Part shown: positions 12,346 through 21,057 of the stretch, one piece after another
Position numbering within the stretch: position 1 is the first letter of the stretch
How the letters are laid out: the number at the start of each line of letters is the position of its first letter
DNA from: Allochromatium palmeri
GTDB lineage: Bacteria > Pseudomonadota > Gammaproteobacteria > Chromatiales > Chromatiaceae
NCBI RefSeq assembly: GCF_009720725.1
Contig: NZ_WNKT01000028.1
Span: forward strand, 1 to 52,894
DNA length: 52,894 bases
Direction of reading: 5' to 3'
Notes under the pieces: model-generated
Databases searched by the model: none
Told to the model about the DNA's origin: nothing
The model's input: only the letters and a program-made list of their open reading frames with translations
Position numbers and translations under genes: made by a program

Positions 12346-12893
12346 TGCCGGATCGAAGCGCTCAGTCCTATTGCATCGAGCCGTTCGACTCCGCGCGGCA
12401 TGACCGGGATGGTTTCAGTTGCGGGATCGCCGCGATCGACAATTACTTTCACAAGACAGCCAACAAATTGGCCAAGGCCGACAATATCCGGCTGTATGTG
12501 ATGGCAGCGCCCGATGGCGCCGTGATGGGCTTCTATGCGATCAACGCCCATGCCGTCAGCTACGAGGCGCTGCCGCCACGCTATGCGCGCGCACGACCGG
12601 CGCATGGCGCGATTCCCGCCGCTTTCATCTCGATGATCGGTCGTGATCAGCGGTATCGGAATCAGGGTTTCGGCAGCGACCTGCTGGTGGACGCCCTGAC
12701 GCGCATTGCTCACGCATCCGAGGCGATCGGCATTGCGGTGGTGATGCTGGACGTGTTCGATTGCGGCGATCCGGAGCGCGTGGAGCGACGCAAGGCCCTG
12801 TACCAAGGCTTTGGTTTCATGCCGCTGCCGTCCAATCCCCGGCGGCTTTTCTTACCCATAGCGACCGTGCGGCAGTGGCTGGCCGAAGGGTGA
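12345..12893 (+). CDS. tacT: TacT-like GNAT acetyltransferase toxin
   Basis: A 182-residue GNAT enzyme of the family that acetylates the amino group of charged tRNAs and so stops translation. It shows FSCGIAAIDNYF near the N-terminus, the acetyl-CoA loop RNQGFGSDLL (about 105-114) and the catalytic tyrosine region KALYQGFGFMPLP. It pairs with the DUF1778 gene directly upstream. Target amino acid cannot be deduced. The pair looks intact. Confidence 0.9.
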   Translation: MPDRSAQSYCIEPFDSARHDRDGFSCGIAAIDNYFHKTANKLAKADNIRLYVMAAPDGAVMGFYAINAHAVSYEALPPRYARARPAHGAIPAAFISMIGRDQRYRNQGFGSDLLVDALTRIAHASEAIGIAVVMLDVFDCGDPERVERRKALYQGFGFMPLPSNPRRLFLPIATVRQWLAEG

Positions 12894-12895
12894 CA

Positions 12896-12917
12896 CAAGC
12901 TCGAAGCCACGCCGGTC
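12896..12917. repeat. 22-bp duplicate of an internal hepT segment
   Basis: The bases are identical to 11344-11365 within hepT and run directly into repeat copy 2. This looks like the scar of a second hepT-mntA unit that lost its middle. No function is suggested. Confidence 0.8.
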
Positions 12918-12965
12918 CGAAATTTCCCGATCGGGTTAGTTTGCTTGAAAACGGGGTGGATCAAG
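12917..12965. repeat. 49-bp repeat, copy 2
   Basis: Partner of 11903-11951 (about 84 percent identical by eye). It follows the hepT fragment and precedes the palindrome at 12970-12989, with which it shares the core TTTCCCG. Confidence 0.85.
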
Positions 12966-12969
12966 CCAT

Positions 12970-12989
12970 AATTTCCCGAACGGGAAATT
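12970..12989. promoter_or_regulatory. Palindrome AATTTCCCG-AA-CGGGAAATT (operator-like)
   Basis: Nine-base perfect arms with a two-base spacer end five bases before a small open frame at 12994. Similar TTCCCG..CGGGAA palindromes are typical operators of HTH antitoxins. A T-run follows, so it might also act as a plus-strand terminator for tacAT. Confidence 0.5.
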
Positions 12990-12993
12990 TTTT

Positions 12994-13101
12994 ATGCTCG
13001 AAGTCATCGTAACGCCATCGGATCTGGGTCAGGTCGTGCTGGATCGGATCGTCGAACTCATCGAATGCCGGTGTCGGCTGATCGACTGCGTATTCAAGTA
13101 G
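12994..13101 (+). pseudogene. Small ORF, possible HipB-like antitoxin remnant
   Basis: A 35-codon frame starts right after the palindrome. Its beginning, VTPSDLGQVVLDRIVELIE, resembles the N-terminus of HipB-like HTH antitoxins (usual pattern TPxDLGxxIRxRRxxLG), but the HTH and everything after are missing. The operator-like palindrome directly upstream supports this reading. It could instead be a chance ORF. It is convergent with the TPR gene, seven bases away. Confidence 0.35.
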
Positions 13102-13107
13102 AGAGCA

Positions 13108-14520
13108 TCAGTCAATCCAACTGAGCGCACGCCATCCGGGCTTGCCCTGTTTGTCCTTGCCCATCACGGCCAGGCAGGTGATCGCCTTTGACTCTGCGCT
13201 GGGCAAGTGATCCATCAAGGCGGGGTGAACGAAGACGCGCTCACCGGTGCCGGTTTTCAGAAATCCAAAGGACTGATCTTCTCGCTTCGACACCTCGCCG
13301 GTCATCGGCTTGACGAAGCCATCGATCCCTGTGTGTTCAGTGGTTCGCCAGCGCTGTGGCTGGCGTGCTTCTTCGATGAATCCGACCTCGACGATCCGGC
13401 CAATCGGGACATCGCGAATGTTCTTGAAGCGCCGATAGGGCAACACGACGCCGTCTTCCAGTGAGAAGGCGACATGGGCGAGCGCCTTGTCGCTGTTGTG
13501 ATGGTCGAGCACGCCGACTCGGTATGTCATTCGCGCCTGTTCTCCCTCGAACAGAATGGCCTCGGCGGCTTCGGCCATGTCGGGCGGGCACGGCAGATCC
13601 GTGCGCTTGGACAGCTCGCGATACCAGTCCATACCCGCCAGTTGTCCGAGTGCTTGCGGAACGCGGAAGTTGTTGTCCTGGCGATAGGCGAGTGCGGCGT
13701 GAACCTGTACGGCAGCCTCTGGAAAGCGTTGTTGTTGGGCAAGCAGGCGCGCCAGACTGATGTGTGTGTTGGCGACCTCCTGGGGTTGTCGGGCGACATG
13801 CACGGCGCGGAAATAGCAAACGATTGCTTTGGCTGGATCTTCTATCTCGTAAGTCGTCCCAAGTGTGTCCCAAACCCAAGCGGCCCGCGACTGTCGCCGG
13901 ACGACGGGCAGTAGATTCGCGCGGGCCTGTTCGGATTCACCGCGCGTGAGCAGAAACTTGCTCTTGTAGTAGTGCAACCATTGATCGTTGGGCGAGTCAT
14001 GCAGGGCGGCATCGACCTGTTGCTCGGCCCAGGCGAGCAGGTCGGCGGGGATGTCTGCCGCTTGGCGCGCGGCTTCGCGCCCCACGGCGTAGACATAGCG
14101 AGTGGCGAGACTGGGAACCTCGCGACCGCCATCCGGCGGCCTAAACGGCTTCCGATCTTCCTCGGTGAAGTATTCCGGTCCCCACCAGCGCGCGAATTTC
14201 AGGAAAGATGGCCAAACATGACTGGCTTTGATCACCTGTTGCAAAAGATTGGAGTGCAGCATGCCAGGTCGCTCATTAGTGCCGAACTGGTGGTATTCGC
14301 GCAGCCAGGTATTGAGCTGGTTGGCCAGTCGTCCCGGTGGAATCTGCTTGTCCTCGAACTCCTGGACTGCGTGTTTGATCAGGTCGTAGAGCACCCAGCC
14401 ATAAGCGCGCTGCATCCAGATGTCGTTTGCGTTGGCCGCATAGCCTTCCCGCGCCATGGCCAATGCCTCGTCCAACCGGCCTTCCTTGCGCAGATTGAAT
14501 ACGGCTTTCGAGTCGCTCAT
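13108..14520 (-). CDS. TPR protein with C-terminal cold-shock-like domain
   Basis: A 470-residue soluble protein of unknown function. Helical repeats of TPR type are visible (for example about 1-40 and 170-290, with W-x-hydrophobic repeat spacing). The last 60 residues form a cold-shock/OB-like module: QSFGFLKTGTGERVFVHPAL matches the RNP1 (GFGF) and RNP2 (VFVH) nucleic-acid-binding motifs of CspA. Its start overlaps the helicase stop by four bases (ATGA), so the two are translationally coupled and likely work together, perhaps with this protein supplying RNA or ssDNA binding. It is the last gene of the retron operon. The role is inference. Confidence 0.75.
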   Translation of the reverse strand: MSDSKAVFNLRKEGRLDEALAMAREGYAANANDIWMQRAYGWVLYDLIKHAVQEFEDKQIPPGRLANQLNTWLREYHQFGTNERPGMLHSNLLQQVIKASHVWPSFLKFARWWGPEYFTEEDRKPFRPPDGGREVPSLATRYVYAVGREAARQAADIPADLLAWAEQQVDAALHDSPNDQWLHYYKSKFLLTRGESEQARANLLPVVRRQSRAAWVWDTLGTTYEIEDPAKAIVCYFRAVHVARQPQEVANTHISLARLLAQQQRFPEAAVQVHAALAYRQDNNFRVPQALGQLAGMDWYRELSKRTDLPCPPDMAEAAEAILFEGEQARMTYRVGVLDHHNSDKALAHVAFSLEDGVVLPYRRFKNIRDVPIGRIVEVGFIEEARQPQRWRTTEHTGIDGFVKPMTGEVSKREDQSFGFLKTGTGERVFVHPALMDHLPSAESKAITCLAVMGKDKQGKPGWRALSWID

Positions 14521-16616
14521 GGCACCTGGTCCAGTAACTGTTGAACGCGATCAATGAGACCGCCGCTGGCCCCCGGACCTCCAACCACGATAGCGGACGT
14601 CCAGGTTTGTTTGCCGTTGTAATAAAAGTCGATCTTGGCGCGCCGCCCGGCGGTCTCGAATTCGATGCGCAAGCGGTATGGCATGGGTTCGGTAGCGACG
14701 ATACGGATCTCCGTCCCTTCCAATGCCGCGTTCAGCTTGTCGTGGAATTCAGCCAGAAAGGGTTCGGACAGTGGAGTCTTGTCCGCCGGCATGGAGGAAA
14801 GGGCTTCGTGCATCGCCGTCAGTGCCGCATCCAGCAGTTCAGGATCTGAGGCGCTACTAGGCGTGTCCTGGGTCTTCGAGATTTTGTGATTGCCCTTGTA
14901 GTGGTACTGCACGGTGGCGGCACGACCGTCACGGCTCAGCAGGTAGCGCTCGGTATATTGCAGATGGTCGAGGTGTTCGATGCAGATTCCACGTTTCGAC
15001 CAAGCTTCGCGGAGTGCCACATGGTAGGCAAACAGTGTCTCTTGCCCAGCGTTGAAGCTCCATCGGTTCCAGTCGTCGTCGGTTGGAGGCGTCGTTGTCG
15101 TCGAGGTCGATTCAGGTTGAGGCGACGGTCCCAGGGTGTCCCAAGTGATGCCGGATGTTGGTGTGAAGGACGGGGCATTGATCGTGATGAGTGTCCTTTG
15201 CGCGCGGGTGATCGCGGTGTACGACCAGCGAAAAAATTGCTCATTGCGCGCGCTGTGGCCACCCTCAAAGTTGACCACAGCGGTCTGCCACTCTCCACCC
15301 TGCGCTTTGTGACAGGTCATCGCGTAGCCGTACTTGACCTGCAAGGCATTGAAATAGGGATCTTCGCGAAAGGCGATACTGAAGGCGTTGGTTTTGGGCC
15401 GCAGTTCTGGATTGCGTATTCGAAAATCGACCAGCAACGCCCGTTGCTCAAGCGGTGTCAGTTCACGTTCAGGCGAGTTCAGCAGATTTTCCAGCAAGCG
15501 GCACCGAATGGTTCTGATCGAGCCATCTCCGGCTCTGTAGGCGACTTCGACCTGCCGAAATGCTAGCTCGACAGGAACCCGCTCATGTTCTCCCTTGACG
15601 TTCAGGTGAATCGCGCGCTGTTCAGACGAACCGAGCATCTGCCTGACCTTGACGAGATCGCCGTTGCTGAGATCGTGCAGAAAAGAGTTTTTGTTGACCA
15701 GCAGTAGATCGCCCTGACGTAAATCTGCGTCTTCATCGCCCCACAGGCGGCCGCGCAGTGCACGATTGAGCTGAAACGCCTGGGAGTTCGAGTAGGTGAT
15801 CAGGACCGAACTGGACTTGGAGCGTAGCCCTGTCTCGACTCGGGATATGGCCTCGGTGATCGAAGTGGCGATGATCTCGCTATCCGCAGTTTTGAGATCG
15901 AAGCGGTTATAGTCGCGCTGGCCGATCCTGTTGCGCAGCTCTGTGGCGCGATCCAAGATGGCACTCTCAGTCTGTTGGCGCATCACTTCGGTCAGTTCAA
16001 ATGTCTGACAGTCGAGGGCAAAGGTCTGCTTGAGATAATCGCTGCACATGGCGGGCGAAAGAGTTTCGCCGACCGGCGGCAACTGCGCCGGATCGCCGAC
16101 GAAGATGATCTTGGCTCCGTGTTCGCCAACACGTCCTTCTCGACCTAATCGGGCATAGCGGATTAGATCCGTCAGCAGTCGACCCGAACCGAAGCGCAGC
16201 AGGTCGCCCTTGGCTTCCTTGTCGCCGACCATTGAGGATTCATCGACGATGAAGACCGTTGCGCCTGGATCTTCCTCCTTGAGCGGAAAATGCCAGCGCA
16301 TCCCAGGGTCGTTGATGGAGACGGCTTCTTCAAACACTTCGACGCTGGGTTTGGCGTAGAGTACGCTGTGAATCGTCGTGGCGTCAGTCTGTGTCTTTGT
16401 GCCCAGGATGCGAGCGGCACGGCCGGTTGGGGCAATGACCTGAAATTTGCGGTGCTGCTGATTGAGCAACCGAATGAGATGGGCAACCAGCGTCGTTTTT
16501 CCTGTTCCGGCGCTGCCTTGGAGCAGGAAAATCGGCGTCTCGCTGTGCAGGAAGACCGAAATAGCCGTGATAGCGGCTTGTTGGCAAGGATTCAGTTCGG
16601 GTTGTTCAGCAGGCAT
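14517..16616 (-). CDS. RecD/Pif1-like superfamily 1B DNA helicase
   Basis: A 699-residue ATP-dependent helicase. Walker A GSAGTGKTT is at residues 34-42, motif Ia APTGRAARIL at 62-71, Walker B IVDESSM at 123-129, motif III GDPAQLPPVGE near 205, the UvrD_C_2 segment YAMTCHKAQGGEWQT and motif VI TAITRAQRTL. The region after about residue 500 is not recognised and contains a Ser/Thr-rich linker and two related-looking C-terminal segments. It is not the RecBCD RecD, since no recB or recC is nearby. AAGGAG lies eight bases before the ATG. It stands between the receiver protein and the TPR/cold-shock protein in one transcription unit. Confidence 0.85.
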   Translation of the reverse strand: MPAEQPELNPCQQAAITAISVFLHSETPIFLLQGSAGTGKTTLVAHLIRLLNQQHRKFQVIAPTGRAARILGTKTQTDATTIHSVLYAKPSVEVFEEAVSINDPGMRWHFPLKEEDPGATVFIVDESSMVGDKEAKGDLLRFGSGRLLTDLIRYARLGREGRVGEHGAKIIFVGDPAQLPPVGETLSPAMCSDYLKQTFALDCQTFELTEVMRQQTESAILDRATELRNRIGQRDYNRFDLKTADSEIIATSITEAISRVETGLRSKSSSVLITYSNSQAFQLNRALRGRLWGDEDADLRQGDLLLVNKNSFLHDLSNGDLVKVRQMLGSSEQRAIHLNVKGEHERVPVELAFRQVEVAYRAGDGSIRTIRCRLLENLLNSPERELTPLEQRALLVDFRIRNPELRPKTNAFSIAFREDPYFNALQVKYGYAMTCHKAQGGEWQTAVVNFEGGHSARNEQFFRWSYTAITRAQRTLITINAPSFTPTSGITWDTLGPSPQPESTSTTTTPPTDDDWNRWSFNAGQETLFAYHVALREAWSKRGICIEHLDHLQYTERYLLSRDGRAATVQYHYKGNHKISKTQDTPSSASDPELLDAALTAMHEALSSMPADKTPLSEPFLAEFHDKLNAALEGTEIRIVATEPMPYRLRIEFETAGRRAKIDFYYNGKQTWTSAIVVGGPGASGGLIDRVQQLLDQVP

Positions 16617-16681
16617 TTCGGTTTCTCCTTAATCTGATTCCCATCCCCAAGCCTTAGATCCGGCAATGATCAGTCTGACGT

Positions 16682-18409
16682 TCAGACCCGGTCTTTCTCA
16701 GCCCGAATGTCAACGACGGCTTGGAGTACACTGAGCATGTCATCAAGATGCTTGTCGGTTACTTTTTGAACAACATCACCATGTCCAGTTTCTGCGTCTG
16801 TGACTCCGTGGGTTAGTGGCAGGACATTTCGGATTTTTTTGAGTTCGCGGAATAAAGTCCCTTTTTTAGCGCATCCCAATATCGTTAAAAGCCTTAGCGA
16901 TGCATCAGTGTCAGGAAAAAGATCTGATCGTCGGCCAGAGCCCTCCACTTCGTACTCGAATTTTGCTTCAACATGACGCATACCAACGCGACGTTTGCTT
17001 ACCAATAAATCATTGCCAAGCGATTCGACGGTATACCAATTCTCAGCGCCATCTTCTTTTTTCTCAACTCGACAGCACCAGGCGCGCAGATCGTTCATGC
17101 ACGAAAACAGAATCAGAAAAGCGACGTTAAGCTGCAATCCGTCGTCCAAATCGCGGCTGAATGGACTGAAAGCGCGATCAAGCAACCCGTGGAGTGACTT
17201 GGCTTTTTTCTCCAGGATTTGACCTTGACGGACATCGTTTCGAAAAACCTCTTCGGCTATTGCATAAAGTCCTTCAATCCATCCGCGTGTGCGATCTGAC
17301 CAAACGAGAACATCCCGCGTCTTGCGGTAAAAATCGATGACATTCCGAATCGCGTGTGACAAATCACTTTTTTGCTCTGGTGACTCTTTGACCCAGTAAG
17401 CCTGGACACCGTATTTTAAAAGCGGCTCCAGAATCCATGTCTTATTCGATGCGGTCGCCGCCAAAATCGGAATGGGACTCCATTGCTCTCGAAACCATTT
17501 AGCGAGAGTGACACCTGTTGGAACGGCGTTATTGGTGGATTCCGTCACATCATCTTTACTATCGAGTCGGACATCCAGAACAATCAGTGCGATGTCTTTC
17601 GCAAATGCAGCTTTGGCCTCACTGACATTTGTTGCCCAAATGACAGAAACGCTGTCGCCGGCTGATTCGAAGACCTCCCGATAGACTTCGCGCCAACCAT
17701 CGTCTAAGTGATCCTCCACGACGAGAATCTTGCGTCCAACATTGCCGGCCAGAAGTTTTTCTCGGAGTGAGCAGCGCTCAGTCCGCAATTGATCGATGCG
17801 TGGTTTTGGGAGGTTATCGTCGCGTAGTGTACTAGCCAGTCGCTTGAGAAAAGGCTCCTCAAACATGCTTTTTTCGATGGATTCGAGTTGAGTCGAAAAA
17901 GCTGGATCAAGGGATTTTAAGACGCGGAAAAAGGTATAAGGCCCCCATCGGTTCGCTCGGTTGTGACGCCCCTGAGTGAACCAGGGCTGACCAGCGTGCT
18001 GTTCGAGATAACGAGATACCGCATCGAATTTTGGTTGATGTGGTGTGATATTTTCCGGACGTTTATCCGGTGGAACAAGAACCACACCGATGCGTTCGAG
18101 GCCACGCTCGGTCATGCCGAATCGATCACAAAACGTACAGTAACGATCCTCGTTGTCGAACCAAACCCGGATCGGGAGTTCTTGCAAGCCGCTAGTTGTC
18201 TCCAAGCGTATCTGCAGGATCATTAACTTTACGTCATAATTGTGTCCGCTTAGCTCATCAGGAATAACCAAACCTTCAATACCGTTGCAGATTTTACTGA
18301 GGGATCGACAGGTTGCGTTGTAATGGATGATATACAGAAAATCTTTTCGCTTATCAAGCTCGGCATGAATTCCAGAGCCATCAGGTTCGATTTCAAGATA
18401 GACCCACAC
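16682..18409 (-). CDS. Receiver-domain protein of the retron operon
   Basis: A 575-residue protein with an unrecognised N-terminus (1-220), a receiver-like domain at about 226-345 and a helical C-terminus (about 355-575). The receiver keeps the catalytic set: acidic pair Glu232/Asp233 in VVEDHLDD, phospho-acceptor Asp279 in LDVRLD, Thr319 in AATAS and Lys341 in YWVKES. No DNA-binding output domain is apparent. GTG start at 18409 is supported by AAAGGAGAG located inside the end of the RT gene; the genes overlap by 17 bases, implying coupling. It may receive a phosphoryl signal or bind the RT extension. AT-rich compared with the chromosomal flanks. Confidence 0.75.
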   Translation of the reverse strand: MWVYLEIEPDGSGIHAELDKRKDFLYIIHYNATCRSLSKICNGIEGLVIPDELSGHNYDVKLMILQIRLETTSGLQELPIRVWFDNEDRYCTFCDRFGMTERGLERIGVVLVPPDKRPENITPHQPKFDAVSRYLEQHAGQPWFTQGRHNRANRWGPYTFFRVLKSLDPAFSTQLESIEKSMFEEPFLKRLASTLRDDNLPKPRIDQLRTERCSLREKLLAGNVGRKILVVEDHLDDGWREVYREVFESAGDSVSVIWATNVSEAKAAFAKDIALIVLDVRLDSKDDVTESTNNAVPTGVTLAKWFREQWSPIPILAATASNKTWILEPLLKYGVQAYWVKESPEQKSDLSHAIRNVIDFYRKTRDVLVWSDRTRGWIEGLYAIAEEVFRNDVRQGQILEKKAKSLHGLLDRAFSPFSRDLDDGLQLNVAFLILFSCMNDLRAWCCRVEKKEDGAENWYTVESLGNDLLVSKRRVGMRHVEAKFEYEVEGSGRRSDLFPDTDASLRLLTILGCAKKGTLFRELKKIRNVLPLTHGVTDAETGHGDVVQKVTDKHLDDMLSVLQAVVDIRAEKDRV

Positions 18410-21026
18410 AGTCTTTTCTCTCCTTTCGCACGATTTGATCGATCAGATCACCGAATCGCTCCTTCAGAAAAGTCCGCGATACGCACCAGCAGCCTTCATG
18501 TATCATACATTCAGACATAAATTCTCCACTAAATAAAACAATTGGACAGAGATTTGTGTTCTCTTGAGTTATCCATTTACGCTCATCGTTGTTAAAGTGA
18601 ACAAAAACAATGTCCGGGGCGTAGCTTGCGCAAGTCTCTCGATCAATTGCTGCAACCGTTTTCAACTCCAGATCGGGCAGTGTCTGCCACCGCAGCTCGT
18701 TGTCGTAGCGCTCCTGATCATTATTGTCGATAACTAAAACTCGCAAGGTTCTACGAGACGTTTTCGCAACTGAAACATCCAGAGAAGACTTGCCGACGCT
18801 CGGCGGATCAATCCTGCCCTCGTTGTTCGGTAAAACCAGAACGTGCGTGAATCCAGAATACCGATCATCAGCGACTTTAACTGTCTCTCCAGTGAGCATA
18901 TTGACCCGATGTACGGAGCCATCATTGAAACGTGCAAAGATCCAGTAGCCAGCAATCACAAAGAGACTGCGTGTAGCGCGGCGTAGTTTGCCGTGCGCGA
19001 AATCTCGCCCCGGCGGAACTCTTAGACTCGCACCATCGACATCGGCAATTCGGATTTGGAAACAGCCGCTTTCAGTGACCGATGTCTCGACCTCGATTTG
19101 TCCGCTTTTTCTGTTACGGTACATCGATTCGAAGATGTCAACTAGACTGCCCTGGAGCGCCGGAATCACGGTGTAGATATCCTCGCGCGGATTCTGGAGA
19201 CGACCTTTCCACGGAACCGATTTTTTGGGTGTTTGATTCGCGCGCTTGAGACCTTCCTCATAAGCGGACTGCAACATCTCTTCGATCATTGTGCCAATAT
19301 GAGCCTGCCCCTGACGCGCGCTCAGTCGGGTTCCCTGCTTAAGCTTTGCCACCTTGGATTCAATACGCGGATCGTTAAAATCCAAGAATACATCTTCGCC
19401 ATCTTCCAGTACGATGTTGCGAAGCGCATCGGACATTGGATCGACAAGACCTCGCAGCGAATACGGTGGCTCATAATCCGGAAGTTTGTAGTAATGAGGC
19501 TCGTATCGCTTAAGTAGAATATTTAGCAAATGAGCGGGTGTACTTCCGTGATGTGTCAAGGCTCCTAGATCCTGCGTGTCCTTAAACCCGTGTAGCACTT
19601 GCCGCGTATCAAAGAAATTGAAAGCGGGATACTGTGCAAACTTTGCAAGCTTTATCTTGATGTCTTCAAAATTACCGCTGCACTCGATCCAGTAACGAAC
19701 GTCCGAACACGCTTGCGCTGTCAAAAATCGGCGCGCATCCTCTAGCGTTGTTATACACGCTAGTTCGTCGCGGATCGTTTGTGCTTCTTTAGAATTTTGC
19801 CATTGCTCAAGCTTAGATTGACGGCACTCTTTCGCTCGATTATACCATTCGGACTGCTGATCAAAAGATGAGTATTTTTTCATCAATTTTTCGAGCGTAC
19901 TTTTACATTTTTCTGGTCCTTTTCCCAAATTTTCATTTTTTTCTATACGGCAGATACAGATATAAAATCGCTTAAGCAGACGTTTATAGAGCACCACGCG
20001 ACGGTAACGGATCTGCCGGTTTTCCTGCCCTTCCGCATTGACTACTTGGCCAACGAAGGCGAAGCGCCCCACGAGATGCTGAAGAAAGCGTTCAATTGAT
20101 TCTTCTTTGGTGAGTTGTCGCGTACCTAGACGATAGCCATCGCCATCCCGTTTGAGTTCAAGACGTGACGCCCGGCGATCATGGAAACCGCCATCTTTAA
20201 TCAGCTGTGTCTCAAGCCCATTTTTCTCGATATTGTGCAAAATTGCGCGCAGGTTACGAATATACTTTCGTGTAACATTCAAGCCGTCGTTGACGACGAT
20301 TCCAGTAACAATCTGACGGTCCGATTGGCGCAAGACGCGCGTTTTCTTCGAGTTGATCGTGAATCCTTCATTCGCGACAGCTGCTTCGACGCGAGCAATA
20401 AACTGCTCCCTATTTAAACACTTCACGTCATTAGTGGAGAACGTCAGATCGTCTGCGTAGCGCGTGAAATGGCATCGATGCTCACGTGCGATGGCGGCGA
20501 GTTTTTGATCCAGACGTCGGCAGATGACATTGGCGACATAGGGACTGAGCACGCCGCCTTGGGGAAGCGGCCCATTATCTCCCGGCACACAGATGATCTG
20601 CGCGAGTGTAATTGCGGCTTCGCGACCGAAATGAAACGGGGCGGACTGAAACAGACCCATTACCCGCGCGAAGCGGATCGATGGAAAGAAGTCGCGGATG
20701 TCCAATTTGACCAACACCTTCTTGCGACGATGCGGTATGGCATTGGTGATGATGCTGCGTTTGGGCACGAAGCCATGAGCGCGCGAGCTGGGCGGGAAAT
20801 CCGCCTGTAGCTTGTCCAGCACTTTCCTTTGGATGTCCTTGAGCTTACCAGACACAGCGTGAATGGTCCGCGTACCACCAGATGCCTTCGGAATCGATCT
20901 GATCCTGTAGTAATCCCGGCGATTTTCCTTGTAGAGAATTTCAAGGAGATCTTGGAGCGGTACCCCGATATACTGAGCGAGGTCTCGACGCCAGTAGATC
21001 TTCGTCCTTGTGGTCATTTTTTCCAT
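18393..21026 (-). CDS. Retron reverse transcriptase with kinase-like and receiver-like C-terminal extension
   Basis: An 877-residue protein. Residues 1-310 are a retron-type RT: NAIPH (95-99, the retron NAxxH motif), catalytic Asp109 in KLDIRDFFPSI, PQGGVLSP (155-162), YADD (190-193) and VTG (240-242). The remainder is exceptionally long. After a helical region (about 320-620) comes a segment resembling a GHKL ATPase (about 640-750: LVDIFESMYRN, then IRIADVDG, ending in GFTHVLVLP) in which the usual N-box asparagine appears to be Ser. The last 118 residues (about 760-877) resemble a receiver fold: VLVIDNND and DIVFVHFNND, with no clear phospho-acceptor. The predicted msr-msd RNA ends 31 bases upstream. 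Base composition is more AT-rich than the flanks. RT assignment is firm; the extension domains are inferred from pattern only. Confidence 0.9.
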   Translation of the reverse strand: MEKMTTRTKIYWRRDLAQYIGVPLQDLLEILYKENRRDYYRIRSIPKASGGTRTIHAVSGKLKDIQRKVLDKLQADFPPSSRAHGFVPKRSIITNAIPHRRKKVLVKLDIRDFFPSIRFARVMGLFQSAPFHFGREAAITLAQIICVPGDNGPLPQGGVLSPYVANVICRRLDQKLAAIAREHRCHFTRYADDLTFSTNDVKCLNREQFIARVEAAVANEGFTINSKKTRVLRQSDRQIVTGIVVNDGLNVTRKYIRNLRAILHNIEKNGLETQLIKDGGFHDRRASRLELKRDGDGYRLGTRQLTKEESIERFLQHLVGRFAFVGQVVNAEGQENRQIRYRRVVLYKRLLKRFYICICRIEKNENLGKGPEKCKSTLEKLMKKYSSFDQQSEWYNRAKECRQSKLEQWQNSKEAQTIRDELACITTLEDARRFLTAQACSDVRYWIECSGNFEDIKIKLAKFAQYPAFNFFDTRQVLHGFKDTQDLGALTHHGSTPAHLLNILLKRYEPHYYKLPDYEPPYSLRGLVDPMSDALRNIVLEDGEDVFLDFNDPRIESKVAKLKQGTRLSARQGQAHIGTMIEEMLQSAYEEGLKRANQTPKKSVPWKGRLQNPREDIYTVIPALQGSLVDIFESMYRNRKSGQIEVETSVTESGCFQIRIADVDGASLRVPPGRDFAHGKLRRATRSLFVIAGYWIFARFNDGSVHRVNMLTGETVKVADDRYSGFTHVLVLPNNEGRIDPPSVGKSSLDVSVAKTSRRTLRVLVIDNNDQERYDNELRWQTLPDLELKTVAAIDRETCASYAPDIVFVHFNNDERKWITQENTNLCPIVLFSGEFMSECMIHEGCWCVSRTFLKERFGDLIDQIVRKERKDCVGLS

Positions 21027-21057
21027 TAGTCTTCACAAGATTGTTGAATAAAAAGAA

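Noticed and set aside
16682..21026. Group II intron instead of a retron
   Set aside because: NAxxH and VTG are retron RT features, and no maturase domain X or domain V-like RNA hairpin was found downstream or upstream.
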